Of a stretch of 64,000 nt of DNA, positions 8,589 through 16,311 are shown in pieces. Under the pieces are notes generated by a model that saw nothing but the letters and a program-made list of their open reading frames with translations, had not been told where the DNA came from and ran no database searches. The DNA is taken from NCBI GenBank assembly GCA_035440755.1, contig DAORND010000003.1, forward strand, positions 1 to 64,000, read 5' to 3'. The position numbers and the translations under genes are program-made. How positions within the stretch are numbered: position 1 is the first letter of the stretch; every line of letters begins with the position of its first letter. The DNA is from Aquimonas sp002352135. GTDB lineage: Bacteria > Pseudomonadota > Gammaproteobacteria > Xanthomonadales > Xanthomonadaceae.

Positions 8589-10802
8589 ATGTCCCGTTTT
8601 GCTCTGGTGCTTTGTCTGATGATGTCGAACCTGTTTGCTGCAACGCCTGGTGGTCTGACGCTGGAAGCGCTGACCGGCGATCAAGCCCTGTCTGGGCCGA
8701 CCTTGATGCAGCCGAAAATCGCGCCGGATGGGCGGCGGGTGACCTTCCTGCGTGGGCGCGATGACGACCGTTACCAGATGGATCTGTGGGAGTACCACGT
8801 CGCCTCTGGTCAGACACGTTTGCTGGTGGACTCCAAGCGCCTGCTGCCCAATGAGGTGCTGTCGGACGAGGAAAAGGCGCGTCGCGAGCGTCAGCGCATC
8901 GCGGCGATGTCGGGCATTGTCGAGTACCACTGGGCACCGGATGGACGGCGTTTGCTGTTCCCGCTGGGTGGCGAACTGTATCTCTATGACATCGAAGCCG
9001 AGCCCGCGCAGGCGGTGCGCCAGCTCACGCATGGCGAAGGCTTCGCGACCGACCCCAAGGTGTCGCCCAAGGGTGGCTTCGTCAGTTTTGTGCGCGACCG
9101 CAATCTGTGGGTAGTCGATCTTGCCACCGGCAAGCAGACCGCGTTGACGACCGATGGCAGCGACACCATTGGCAATGGCGTCGCGGAGTTTGTCGCCGAC
9201 GAGGAAATGGACCGCCACACTGGCTACTGGTGGGCTCCGGACGACAGCGCCATCGCTTACGCACGGATCGATGAATCGCCGGTGCCGGTACGCGAGCGTT
9301 TCGAAATCTACGCCGACCGCACGGCGGTGATTGCGCAACGCTATCCCGCCGCTGGCGAGCCGAATGTGCAGGTCGGGTTGCATGTGGTCTCGCCTCAGGC
9401 CAAGGCGCACAAAGCCATCGATCTCGGCACCGAGGCCGACATCTATCTGGCCCGCGTGGACTGGATCGATGCCGACACGCTGAGTTATCAGATCCAGTCG
9501 CGCACTCAGCAGCGGCTGGATCTGTGGCGTACCGATCTCGGCAGTCTGAAGGCAGAACGCGTGCTCACCGAAACGAGTCACACCTGGGTGCCGCTGCACA
9601 ACAATCTGCAGGTGCTCGCGGATGGCAAGCGCTACCTGTGGACCTCCGAGCGCAGCGGCTTCGCGCACCTTTACCTCGGTCGCTTCGATCAGCCCGGACT
9701 GACGCCGCTGACCGAGGGCGAATGGATGGTCGAAGATTTGCTGGGTGTCGATGAAGACGCGGGCGCGGTGTACTTCAGCGCCACGCGCGACTCCGCGCTG
9801 GAGCGACACGCCTACGCGGTATCCCTGGCAGGTGGCGAGCCGCGCCGCTTGACCCAACCTTCAGGCTGGCACGATGTGCGCTTTGCCGACAATGCCAGCA
9901 TCTACGTCGACGCTTGGTCGAACCCACAGACGCCGCCACAACTGGAGCTGTATCGCGCCAATGGCGAACGCCTGGCGGTGCTGCTGCAGAACGACCTCGA
10001 TGATCCCAAGCATCCGTATGCGCCGTTCCGTGCCGCGCATCGCCCCATCGAGTTTGGCAGCCTGAAAGCTGCCGATGGCATCACTGACCTGCACTACAGC
10101 GTGTTGAAACCTGCCGACTTCGACCCTGCCAAACGCTATCCGGTGGTCGTGCTCGTCTATGGCGGCCCCGCCGCGCAGACCGTCAAACGGGTATGGGCAC
10201 CCGACTTCAATCAGTATCTTGCCCAGCAGGGCTATGTGGTGTTCTCGCTCGATAACCGTGGCACGCCACGACGTGGCGCGGCCTTCGGTGGTGCCTTGTA
10301 TGGACGACAGGGCACGGTGGAAGTGGAAGACCAGCACGCCGGCATCGCCTTCCTGCGTGCGCAGCCCTGGGTCGATGCCGAGCGCATTGGCGTCTACGGC
10401 TGGTCGAACGGCGGCTACATGAGTCTGATGCTGTTGGCCAGAAATGGCGACGACTACGCCTGCGCCGCCGCCGGTGCGCCGGTCACCGACTGGGCGCTCT
10501 ACGACACCCACTACACCGAACGCTACATGGGTCTGCCGCAAAGCAATCCCGAGGGCTATCGCCAGGCCTCGGTGTTCACCCACCTTGATGGACTGACCAA
10601 GCCGCTCCTGCTGCTGCACGGCATGGCCGATGACAACGTGCTGTTCTCCAACAGCACCCGCCTGATGTCCGCCCTGCAGCAACGCGGCCAGCCCTTCGAA
10701 CTGATGACCTACCCCGGCGCGAAACATGGGTTACAGAAAAAAGACGCCCTGCATCGCTACCGCCTGACGGAGAACTTCTTTGCGCGGTGTTTGCGTCCGT
10801 GA
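8589..10802 (+). CDS. Dipeptidyl-peptidase IV-like S9 serine protease
   Basis: Prolyl-type exopeptidase, probably periplasmic (737 residues), that removes X-Pro dipeptides from peptides. A signal peptide (MSRFALVLCLMMSNLFA) precedes an eight-bladed propeller domain (about 60-480) and an alpha/beta-hydrolase domain. The double-glutamate motif that binds the peptide N-terminus is present (VADEEMDRHTGYWWAPD). The catalytic triad is visible: S606 in GWSNGGY, D681/D682 in HGMADDNV and H713 in AKHGL. Many homologues have Y where this one has N after the catalytic serine; I recall N as common in xanthomonads. It stands alone between unrelated genes. Confidence 0.9.
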   Translation: MSRFALVLCLMMSNLFAATPGGLTLEALTGDQALSGPTLMQPKIAPDGRRVTFLRGRDDDRYQMDLWEYHVASGQTRLLVDSKRLLPNEVLSDEEKARRERQRIAAMSGIVEYHWAPDGRRLLFPLGGELYLYDIEAEPAQAVRQLTHGEGFATDPKVSPKGGFVSFVRDRNLWVVDLATGKQTALTTDGSDTIGNGVAEFVADEEMDRHTGYWWAPDDSAIAYARIDESPVPVRERFEIYADRTAVIAQRYPAAGEPNVQVGLHVVSPQAKAHKAIDLGTEADIYLARVDWIDADTLSYQIQSRTQQRLDLWRTDLGSLKAERVLTETSHTWVPLHNNLQVLADGKRYLWTSERSGFAHLYLGRFDQPGLTPLTEGEWMVEDLLGVDEDAGAVYFSATRDSALERHAYAVSLAGGEPRRLTQPSGWHDVRFADNASIYVDAWSNPQTPPQLELYRANGERLAVLLQNDLDDPKHPYAPFRAAHRPIEFGSLKAADGITDLHYSVLKPADFDPAKRYPVVVLVYGGPAAQTVKRVWAPDFNQYLAQQGYVVFSLDNRGTPRRGAAFGGALYGRQGTVEVEDQHAGIAFLRAQPWVDAERIGVYGWSNGGYMSLMLLARNGDDYACAAAGAPVTDWALYDTHYTERYMGLPQSNPEGYRQASVFTHLDGLTKPLLLLHGMADDNVLFSNSTRLMSALQQRGQPFELMTYPGAKHGLQKKDALHRYRLTENFFARCLRP

Positions 10803-10876
10803 GGCCTGCCGCCAGCTGTCATTCGTGTGTCGATTGAATCTGCTGAACTGAGTTGTCTGCTCGCTTAAGAGTGCCT

Positions 10877-12265
10877 ATGAAAACCGATCCAAATCTCGCC
10901 CGTCGCCACTTCGTTCGCTTGTCCGCAGCAGGCTTTACCGCTTTGGGCCTGTCGCCCTTTGGTCGGTTGCTGGCGCAGGCTGGTCTGCCTGCAAGGCGCA
11001 TTGAGGGTTTCGGGCCGTTGGCTCCGGTGGCGGATGACGCAACAGGTCTGCCTTTGTTGATGCTGCCGAACGGGTTTTCGTATCGCAGTTTCGGCTGGGT
11101 CAGCACACCGATGAGCGATGGCCGTGCAACGCCGTCGAATCACGATGGCATGGGGGTGGTTCATGCCGACGGTTCGCGATTGACGCTGGTGCGCAACCAC
11201 GAATGTCCGGGTGTCGGCGGGACGTTTGCCGAGGCGTCGATGACCTACGATCCCGATGTTGACGGTGGAACGACCACGCTGGTGTTCGACGCGGATAAGG
11301 GCGAACTGCTGGAATCGCGGGCCTCGCTGTCAGGCACCTTGCGCAATTGTTCCGGGGGCATCACACCCTGGAACAGCTGGTTGAGCAGCGAAGAGGCGGT
11401 ACTGAATCCCGGACGCGCGGTGCTGGATGAGCGTGTCGTCGACATCCAGCATGCGCACGGCTTCGTTTTCGAGGTGCCATTCAACGGGCCCTCGCGTGCG
11501 GAGCCTCTGGTGGCGATGGGCCAGCGCCTGCACGAAGCCGCCGTGGTGCATCCCGCCAGCGGCGACGTCTTTATGACCGAAGATGGCGATCCGCTCGCGG
11601 GCTTCTATCGCTTTGTGCCTGACGTGAAGGGCGAGCTGCAGCGCGGCGGCACGCTGTGGATGTTGAAAGCCGAAGGCGTGGCGGATTTGCGAACCGGTCA
11701 TCAAACCGGCGACCGCTTCAAGGTCAGTTGGGTGCGCATTGAGCATCCCGAGCAGGGCATGGGGACAGACGGCCACCGGGACGGCAATCTGCAACAAGGC
11801 CTTGCCGAGGGCGGCAGTCGCTTCATCCGACTGGAAGGCTGCTATGTCGAAGGCGACATCGTCTACTTCACCTCGACCAGCGGCGGCGACGCGGGTTGCG
11901 GACAGGTGTGGGCCTACGACGCGAAGGCGTCCGAACTCTTGTTGCTGCTCCAGTCGCCCGCGCAGGAGACCTTGTATTACCCCGACAACCTCGCCATGTC
12001 GCCGCGTGGCGGACTGGTGCTTTGTCAGGACAGCTACCGCAAGGAAGCGCAATCCTTGTTCGGCCTGACACCACAAGGCGGCGTCTTCGAGTTTGCCCGC
12101 AATAATGGCAAGTACGACAACTTCCGCGGCTTCACCGGTGATTTCACCAACAGCGAATTCGCTGGTGCCTGTTTCTCGCCGGACGGCCGCTGGCTGTTCG
12201 TCAATGTCTACACCCCGGGGTTCACGGTGGCGATCACCGGGCCGTGGCAGCAGGGCCTGTTGTAA
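10877..12265 (+). CDS. Tat-exported PhoX-like protein (DUF839)
   Basis: Putative PhoX-family phosphatase or related metal-binding propeller (462 residues). The N-terminus has a twin-arginine signal, ARRHFVRLSAAGF followed by a hydrophobic stretch and AQA, so it is exported folded with cofactor. Conserved DUF839 segments are seen: LPNGFSYRSFGW, VRNHECPG, CSGGITPWNSWLSSEE, FMTEDGDPLAGFYRF, NLAMSPRGGLVLCQDS and ACFSPDGRWLFVN. PhoX binds Fe and Ca and removes phosphate from esters; whether this member does is not shown. The ATG at 10877 begins just before the Tat motif. Confidence 0.85.
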   Translation: MKTDPNLARRHFVRLSAAGFTALGLSPFGRLLAQAGLPARRIEGFGPLAPVADDATGLPLLMLPNGFSYRSFGWVSTPMSDGRATPSNHDGMGVVHADGSRLTLVRNHECPGVGGTFAEASMTYDPDVDGGTTTLVFDADKGELLESRASLSGTLRNCSGGITPWNSWLSSEEAVLNPGRAVLDERVVDIQHAHGFVFEVPFNGPSRAEPLVAMGQRLHEAAVVHPASGDVFMTEDGDPLAGFYRFVPDVKGELQRGGTLWMLKAEGVADLRTGHQTGDRFKVSWVRIEHPEQGMGTDGHRDGNLQQGLAEGGSRFIRLEGCYVEGDIVYFTSTSGGDAGCGQVWAYDAKASELLLLLQSPAQETLYYPDNLAMSPRGGLVLCQDSYRKEAQSLFGLTPQGGVFEFARNNGKYDNFRGFTGDFTNSEFAGACFSPDGRWLFVNVYTPGFTVAITGPWQQGLL

Positions 12266-12268
12266 CGC

Positions 12269-12293
12269 GACAGCCTATTCCAGACAGGCTGTC
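12269..12293 (+). terminator. Hairpin after the PhoX-like gene
   Basis: GACAGCCT and AGGCTGTC form an 8-bp stem with a 9-base loop, starting 3 bases after the stop codon. No T-run follows, so this is at best a weak terminator. The remaining bases up to 12555 hold no gene I can support. Confidence 0.4.
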
Positions 12294-12555
12294 CAAGAAT
12301 GCCAGTGATCTGACCCATTGCGGCGAACAAGTCAACTTACTTGGCCGTTGGAATGGCCCCGGCTGGCAGAACGCAAGTCCATGGCGGCTAGGCGGAAGAG
12401 TGACGTCTGTCGTGAAGTTGTCAGCCCGATGCCTGCGAAAAGCCACGAGTCCAAGAGAGTCTTTCTGCCAAGGTCTGCAAACGCGCTCGCAGATGACACA
12501 TCGACCCCATTTGGCTCGGCTCAATGGCGGCGCGATCCACGTGGAAGGAGATTGA

Positions 12556-13179
12556 ATGACCAATTCTCAGCCCGTTGCCACGCCATCGGTGTTGCCCCAT
12601 TTTCCTTGGGGCACGCTGCTGCTCAGCACGGCGACCGTTGTCCTGAGCGCTTTCGTTGCAATAGAGATCAGCGGGACGTGGATGGGAAAGGTCAGGATCG
12701 TCGACCTTGAGCAATATGGCGTACGTTTCGAGCATGTCCAGAAGCTCGAACTCTGGCGGCTCGTGACTGCGCAGCTTGTCCATGTCAAACAGCTACACAT
12801 GGTATCGGACGTGTTCTGCCTGCTGTGGGTTGGGACCGCCATCGAAAAGCATGTGGGCGGAGTCCGCTTGCTCTTGCTTTGGCTGATCGGCGGTTCTCTG
12901 GCAACGCTTTTCAGCACCTTGTTCGTTGCCCCGCCGTGGAACCTCGGTACCGGGGCCTCCCAAGCGGTCATGGCAATTGCGGGCACTGGGCTCTGGCTGG
13001 CGATTGAGGGTGTCGACCGATCGAGGTCGCTGATGTGGCCGGTGGCGTTCTCGATCGGCCTCGCTTTCGCCATCGATATCGTCCACGTCTACCACCCCAA
13101 GCCTGGGCATGTTGCCGGCCTGCTGCTCGGACTGCTGGCTGCAATGCTCCACAAAAGGAAAGCCGAGACGTCGCCTTGA
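12556..13179 (+). CDS. Rhomboid-family intramembrane serine protease
   Basis: Polytopic membrane protease-like protein (207 residues, about six helices). The rhomboid WRLVTAQLVHV segment, the serine in GTGASQAVM (S135) and a histidine in the last helix (GHVAGLLLG, H185) are in the correct order for the Ser-His dyad. The motif is GASQ where most rhomboids have GASG. A GGAG/AAGGAG ribosome site lies 6-12 bases before the ATG at 12556. A second, more canonical rhomboid lies at 56259-57086. Substrates are unknown. Confidence 0.85.
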   Translation: MTNSQPVATPSVLPHFPWGTLLLSTATVVLSAFVAIEISGTWMGKVRIVDLEQYGVRFEHVQKLELWRLVTAQLVHVKQLHMVSDVFCLLWVGTAIEKHVGGVRLLLLWLIGGSLATLFSTLFVAPPWNLGTGASQAVMAIAGTGLWLAIEGVDRSRSLMWPVAFSIGLAFAIDIVHVYHPKPGHVAGLLLGLLAAMLHKRKAETSP

Positions 13180-13291
13180 ATCGGAAGTCGTGTTTTGTGT
13201 GCGGAACAGCTCTTCAGCGGTTCATGCGGAACGCGCTTTCACGTTAGCTTCTCTCGGCCAGATTGACTGGCAATACGCCGAGCGCGTCCCC

Positions 13292-13780
13292 TCACTCCCG
13301 CACCGGCAGCTCCAGTGTTTCCTTGACCTCTTCCATCACCGCATAGCTGCGCGAGCCCGCCACGCCGGGCAGGGTCAGCAGGGTGGTGCCGAGCAGCTCG
13401 CGGTAGGCGACCATGTCGGCGACGCGGGCTTTGATGAGGTAGTCGAAGTCCCCCGAGACGAGGTGGCATTCGAGCACTTGGGGTAATGACACCACGGCCT
13501 GTTTGAAGGCTTCGAACACGTCGTGAGAGGTGCGTACAAGTCGGATCTCCACGAACACCAGCAGCCCGGCCTGCAGCTTGGACGGGTTGAGACGGGCGTG
13601 GTAGCCGCGAATAAAGCCCTCGTCTTCGAGCTTTTTGACCCGCTCCAGGCAGGGTGTCGGTGACAGGCCGACGCGCTTTGCCAGCTCCACATTGGCAAGG
13701 CGACCATCCTTCTGAAGCTCGCGAAGAATCTTGCGGTCAATTCTATCTATTTGATTTATAAGTACTTTAGTGGTTTTCAT
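13292..13780 (-). CDS. lrp: Lrp/AsnC-family transcriptional regulator
   Basis: Leucine-responsive-type DNA-binding regulator (162 residues). Residues 10-60 form the winged HTH (IDRIDRKILRELQKDGRLANVELAKRVGLSPTPC) and residues 75-150 the RAM/AsnC ligand domain with the turn LVSGDFDYLIKARV. It is divergent from alanine dehydrogenase with 179 bases between them. This arrangement is typical of a local activator of ald that responds to alanine or leucine. The start at 13780 is the first ATG; the upstream DNA is unusually AT-rich. Confidence 0.92.
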   Translation of the reverse strand: MKTTKVLINQIDRIDRKILRELQKDGRLANVELAKRVGLSPTPCLERVKKLEDEGFIRGYHARLNPSKLQAGLLVFVEIRLVRTSHDVFEAFKQAVVSLPQVLECHLVSGDFDYLIKARVADMVAYRELLGTTLLTLPGVAGSRSYAVMEEVKETLELPVRE

Positions 13781-13889
13781 GGAATTTTATGCTGGCGATT
13801 CAAAGGCGGCAGTGAATCAGCGATGTTGATGTAAAAAATACAGGCAATAACTCTGTCAGAGCGCACATAGACTCCGCAAACATTTTGCA

Positions 13890-13932
13890 TGTCGCAAGTG
13901 GAACAGCCAAAACGGCCTGTTGCGATGCGACA
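13890..13932. promoter_or_regulatory. Nested dyad upstream of ald
   Basis: TGTCGCA at 13890-13896 pairs with TGCGACA at 13926-13932, and inside them AACAG (13902-13906) pairs with CTGTT (13917-13921). The centre lies about 50 bases before the ald start, in the lrp-ald divergent region. Its position fits an operator for the Lrp-type regulator, though an RNA hairpin in the ald leader is equally possible. Confidence 0.45.
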
Positions 13933-13959
13933 AATTCCCAACCCAAGCAGGAGTCAGCC

Positions 13960-15078
13960 ATGCGAATCGGTGTACCGAAGGAAATCAAGAACCACGAATA
14001 CCGCGTCGGCATGGTGCCCGCCTCGGTCAAGGAACTCGTGCTGCAGGGCCATCAGGTGATGGTCGAAACCAATGCCGGTGCAGGCATCGGCTTCACCGAT
14101 GCCGACTACATTGCTGCGGGTGCGACCGTGCTGGCGACGGCGGATGAGGTGTTCTCCAAGGCCGAGATGATCGTCAAGGTCAAGGAGCCGCAGGCCGTCG
14201 AGCGCGCGCGTCTGCGCGAAGGGCAAGTGCTGTTCACCTATCTGCATCTCGCGCCCGATTGGCCGCAAACCGAAGACCTGATCAAGTCCAAGGCTACGTG
14301 CATCGCGTATGAAACCGTGACCTCGGCCAGTGGCGGTCTGCCCTTGCTGGCACCGATGTCGGAAGTGGCGGGTCGTATGTCCATTCAGGCGGGTGCGACG
14401 GCGCTGCAGAAGGCCAATGGCGGACGCGGCATGCTGCTCGGCGGCGTACCTGGTGTGGAGCCCTCCAAGGTGGTGATCCTGGGTGGCGGCGTGGTGGGAG
14501 CCAATGCGGCGCTGATGGCGGTTGGTCTGGGTGCCCAGGTGGTGATTCTGGATCGCAACGTCGACGTGCTGCGTCGCTTGGTCGCGCAGTTCGGTACCCG
14601 CATCGAAACCGTGTTCTCCAGTGCCGATGCCGTCGAGCGGCATGTGCTGGATGCCGATCTGGTGATCGGTGGTGTGCTGATTCCCGGCGCTGCCGCGCCC
14701 AAGTTGGTGTCGGCTGATCTGGTCAAGCGCATGAAGCCGGGTGCGGCGGTGGTCGATGTGGCCATCGATCAAGGCGGCTGTTTTGAAACCGCGCACGCCA
14801 CGACGCATGCCGAGCCGACCTACATCGTCGATGACGTGGTGCACTACTGTGTCGCCAACATGCCCGGCGCGGTGCCGCGCACCAGCACCTTCGCACTCAA
14901 CAACGCGACCTTGCCCTTCATCATCGAGCTGGCCAACAAAGGTGCCAGGCAGGCCTGCGCCGACAACGTGCACCTGCGCAATGGTTTGAATGTGCATGCC
15001 GGTCACGTCACCTACAAGCCGGTCGCCGATGGTTTCAATCTGCCGTATGTCAGTGCGGAGCAAGCGTTGGGGATCTGA
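13960..15078 (+). CDS. ald: Alanine dehydrogenase
   Basis: NAD-dependent enzyme interconverting L-alanine with pyruvate and ammonia (372 residues, usual length). MRIGVPKEIKNHEYRVG is the family start; the catalytic lysine and histidine lie in VKVKEPQ and FTYLHLA. The Rossmann loop is VVILGGGVVGANAA. The ATG at 13960 follows a CAGGAG site; a longer frame upstream lacks homology to the family. A perfect 13-bp terminator follows 35 bases after the stop. Regulation by the divergent Lrp-type gene is likely. Confidence 0.97.
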   Translation: MRIGVPKEIKNHEYRVGMVPASVKELVLQGHQVMVETNAGAGIGFTDADYIAAGATVLATADEVFSKAEMIVKVKEPQAVERARLREGQVLFTYLHLAPDWPQTEDLIKSKATCIAYETVTSASGGLPLLAPMSEVAGRMSIQAGATALQKANGGRGMLLGGVPGVEPSKVVILGGGVVGANAALMAVGLGAQVVILDRNVDVLRRLVAQFGTRIETVFSSADAVERHVLDADLVIGGVLIPGAAAPKLVSADLVKRMKPGAAVVDVAIDQGGCFETAHATTHAEPTYIVDDVVHYCVANMPGAVPRTSTFALNNATLPFIIELANKGARQACADNVHLRNGLNVHAGHVTYKPVADGFNLPYVSAEQALGI

Positions 15079-15113
15079 TTCACCGCCGTATTCATGCGCC
15101 AACGTCGCACACA

Positions 15114-15145
15114 CAACAACGCCCGGTCAGCCGGGCGTTGTTGTT
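15114..15145 (+). terminator. Terminator after ald
   Basis: A perfect 13-bp stem (CAACAACGCCCGG with CCGGGCGTTGTTG) has a 4-base TCAG loop and is followed by TT. It starts 35 bases after the ald stop codon. The short T-tail lowers certainty about mechanism but not about the structure. Confidence 0.8.
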
Positions 15146-15291
15146 CATCGCTGATCGAAGCCGGGCTTGCCCCAGCCGTGGCAGCCGAGGCAACTGGATC
15201 GTGGCACCGGATCATGGTGATCTTGAGAATCCTCAAGCGCCGCGAGTTCTCGTTGGATCAGGATGAAAGCCCCCAGCCGCAGGAGGCCGAC

Positions 15292-15807
15292 ATGTCGATG
15301 GCAACGATTTGGCGCTTCGTGGTCTGTGGTCTGTCCCTGCTGGCCGCCGGGAGAGCCGAAGCGGACCTGGTAAATCTGGCCCTGAACAAGCCTGTCACGG
15401 CGTTGACCGACACCGTTTCAGGTGCGCCCGAGGAGGTAGTGGATGGCCTGAGCGAGACGTCCTGGTGGAGCTACCAGGGAACCGTCTCCAGTCTGTCGTT
15501 CGTCGTCGATCTGGGCCGCATCGAGCCCTTTATCGCAGTGCTGCAGCAGGCAAGGCAGACCTCGACCTTCACCGTCGAGATCTCGGTAGACGGCAATAGT
15601 TGGCGAACGATTCACCAGCAGTCACTGGCCTGGCCGGGCAACGTCGAAATCTCGTTCCTGCGTCTTGAGCGTCCGCGTGCGCGCTATTTCCGTTATGCCG
15701 CCAGCAATGCCGAGACCGCTTACGTGGGCATCGCGGAGTTTCAGGTCTTCGATACGGATCGCGTGTTCGTGGATGACTTCGAAGGTGATCCGGTCGGGCT
15801 TCGATAA
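15292..15807 (+). CDS. Exported discoidin (F5/8 type C) domain protein
   Basis: Secreted carbohydrate-binding-like protein (171 residues). A signal peptide (MSMATIWRFVVCGLSLLAAG) is followed by one discoidin-type jelly roll: NLALNKPVTALTD, ETSWWSYQG, FVVDLGRIEPF, TVEISVDGNSW, ARYFRYAAS. The C-terminus VFVDDFEGDPVGLR recalls the FxDGFE ending of another exported protein in this window (22129). AGGAGG lies 6 bases before the ATG at 15292. There is no enzyme domain, so a ligand-binding or surface role is inferred. Confidence 0.75.
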   Translation: MSMATIWRFVVCGLSLLAAGRAEADLVNLALNKPVTALTDTVSGAPEEVVDGLSETSWWSYQGTVSSLSFVVDLGRIEPFIAVLQQARQTSTFTVEISVDGNSWRTIHQQSLAWPGNVEISFLRLERPRARYFRYAASNAETAYVGIAEFQVFDTDRVFVDDFEGDPVGLR

Positions 15808-16023
15808 GCGGCGGGCGAGTGGACTGATCGACATTTCGATCTGCGTCGACATGGGCGCATGGCGTGCTCACGGGTAGCGCGCGGGAGGCTGCTACCTCAC
15901 GCGACCCTTGTGTCCGGCGGCGTTCATGGCAGACTCCCGCACGGGGACGAGGATGGTCCCCACATGGATTCCGGCCCGGTTCCGGACATCATGGTGGAGC
16001 GGACACCACAGCGGCGGAGAGCC

Positions 16024-16311
16024 ATGCATTGCCTGATCTACAAGAGCCGAAAAAAGGAGCAGGTGTTCGTCTATTGCGCCTCGGTCGCGGTGTTGAGCCT
16101 GTTGCCGCCGATCATTCGTGATCGACTCGGCGCGCTTGATCCCGTGATGACGCTCGCTTTGGATCCCCGGCGCAAGCTTGCGCAAGCGTCCGCGAGTACC
16201 GTGCTGAGCAATCTGCGGCGTGTGGGTTATTACGTGCAGAGCAGCGATTCGGTCGACGTGCTGGAGTTCAATGGGCGTCTGCTGGAAGCCGGAGACGAGG
16301 TGTCGGCGTGA
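16024..16311 (+). CDS. YcgL domain-containing protein
   Basis: Small cytoplasmic protein of the YcgL family (95 residues). Diagnostic segments are MHCLIYKSRKKEQVFVY at the start, DPVMTLALDPRRKLAQA in the middle and VLSNLRRVGYYVQ near the end. The function of the family is unknown, although it is widespread in gammaproteobacteria. An upstream open frame is longer, but the family begins exactly at this ATG. Its stop overlaps the GTG start of the ankyrin gene (GTGA), so the two are co-translated. Confidence 0.88.
   Translation: MHCLIYKSRKKEQVFVYCASVAVLSLLPPIIRDRLGALDPVMTLALDPRRKLAQASASTVLSNLRRVGYYVQSSDSVDVLEFNGRLLEAGDEVSA

Noticed and set aside
12294..12555. Possible small genes before the first rhomboid
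   Set aside because: Short frames on both strands have no ribosome site or familiar motif, and none agrees with the codon pattern of neighbours.
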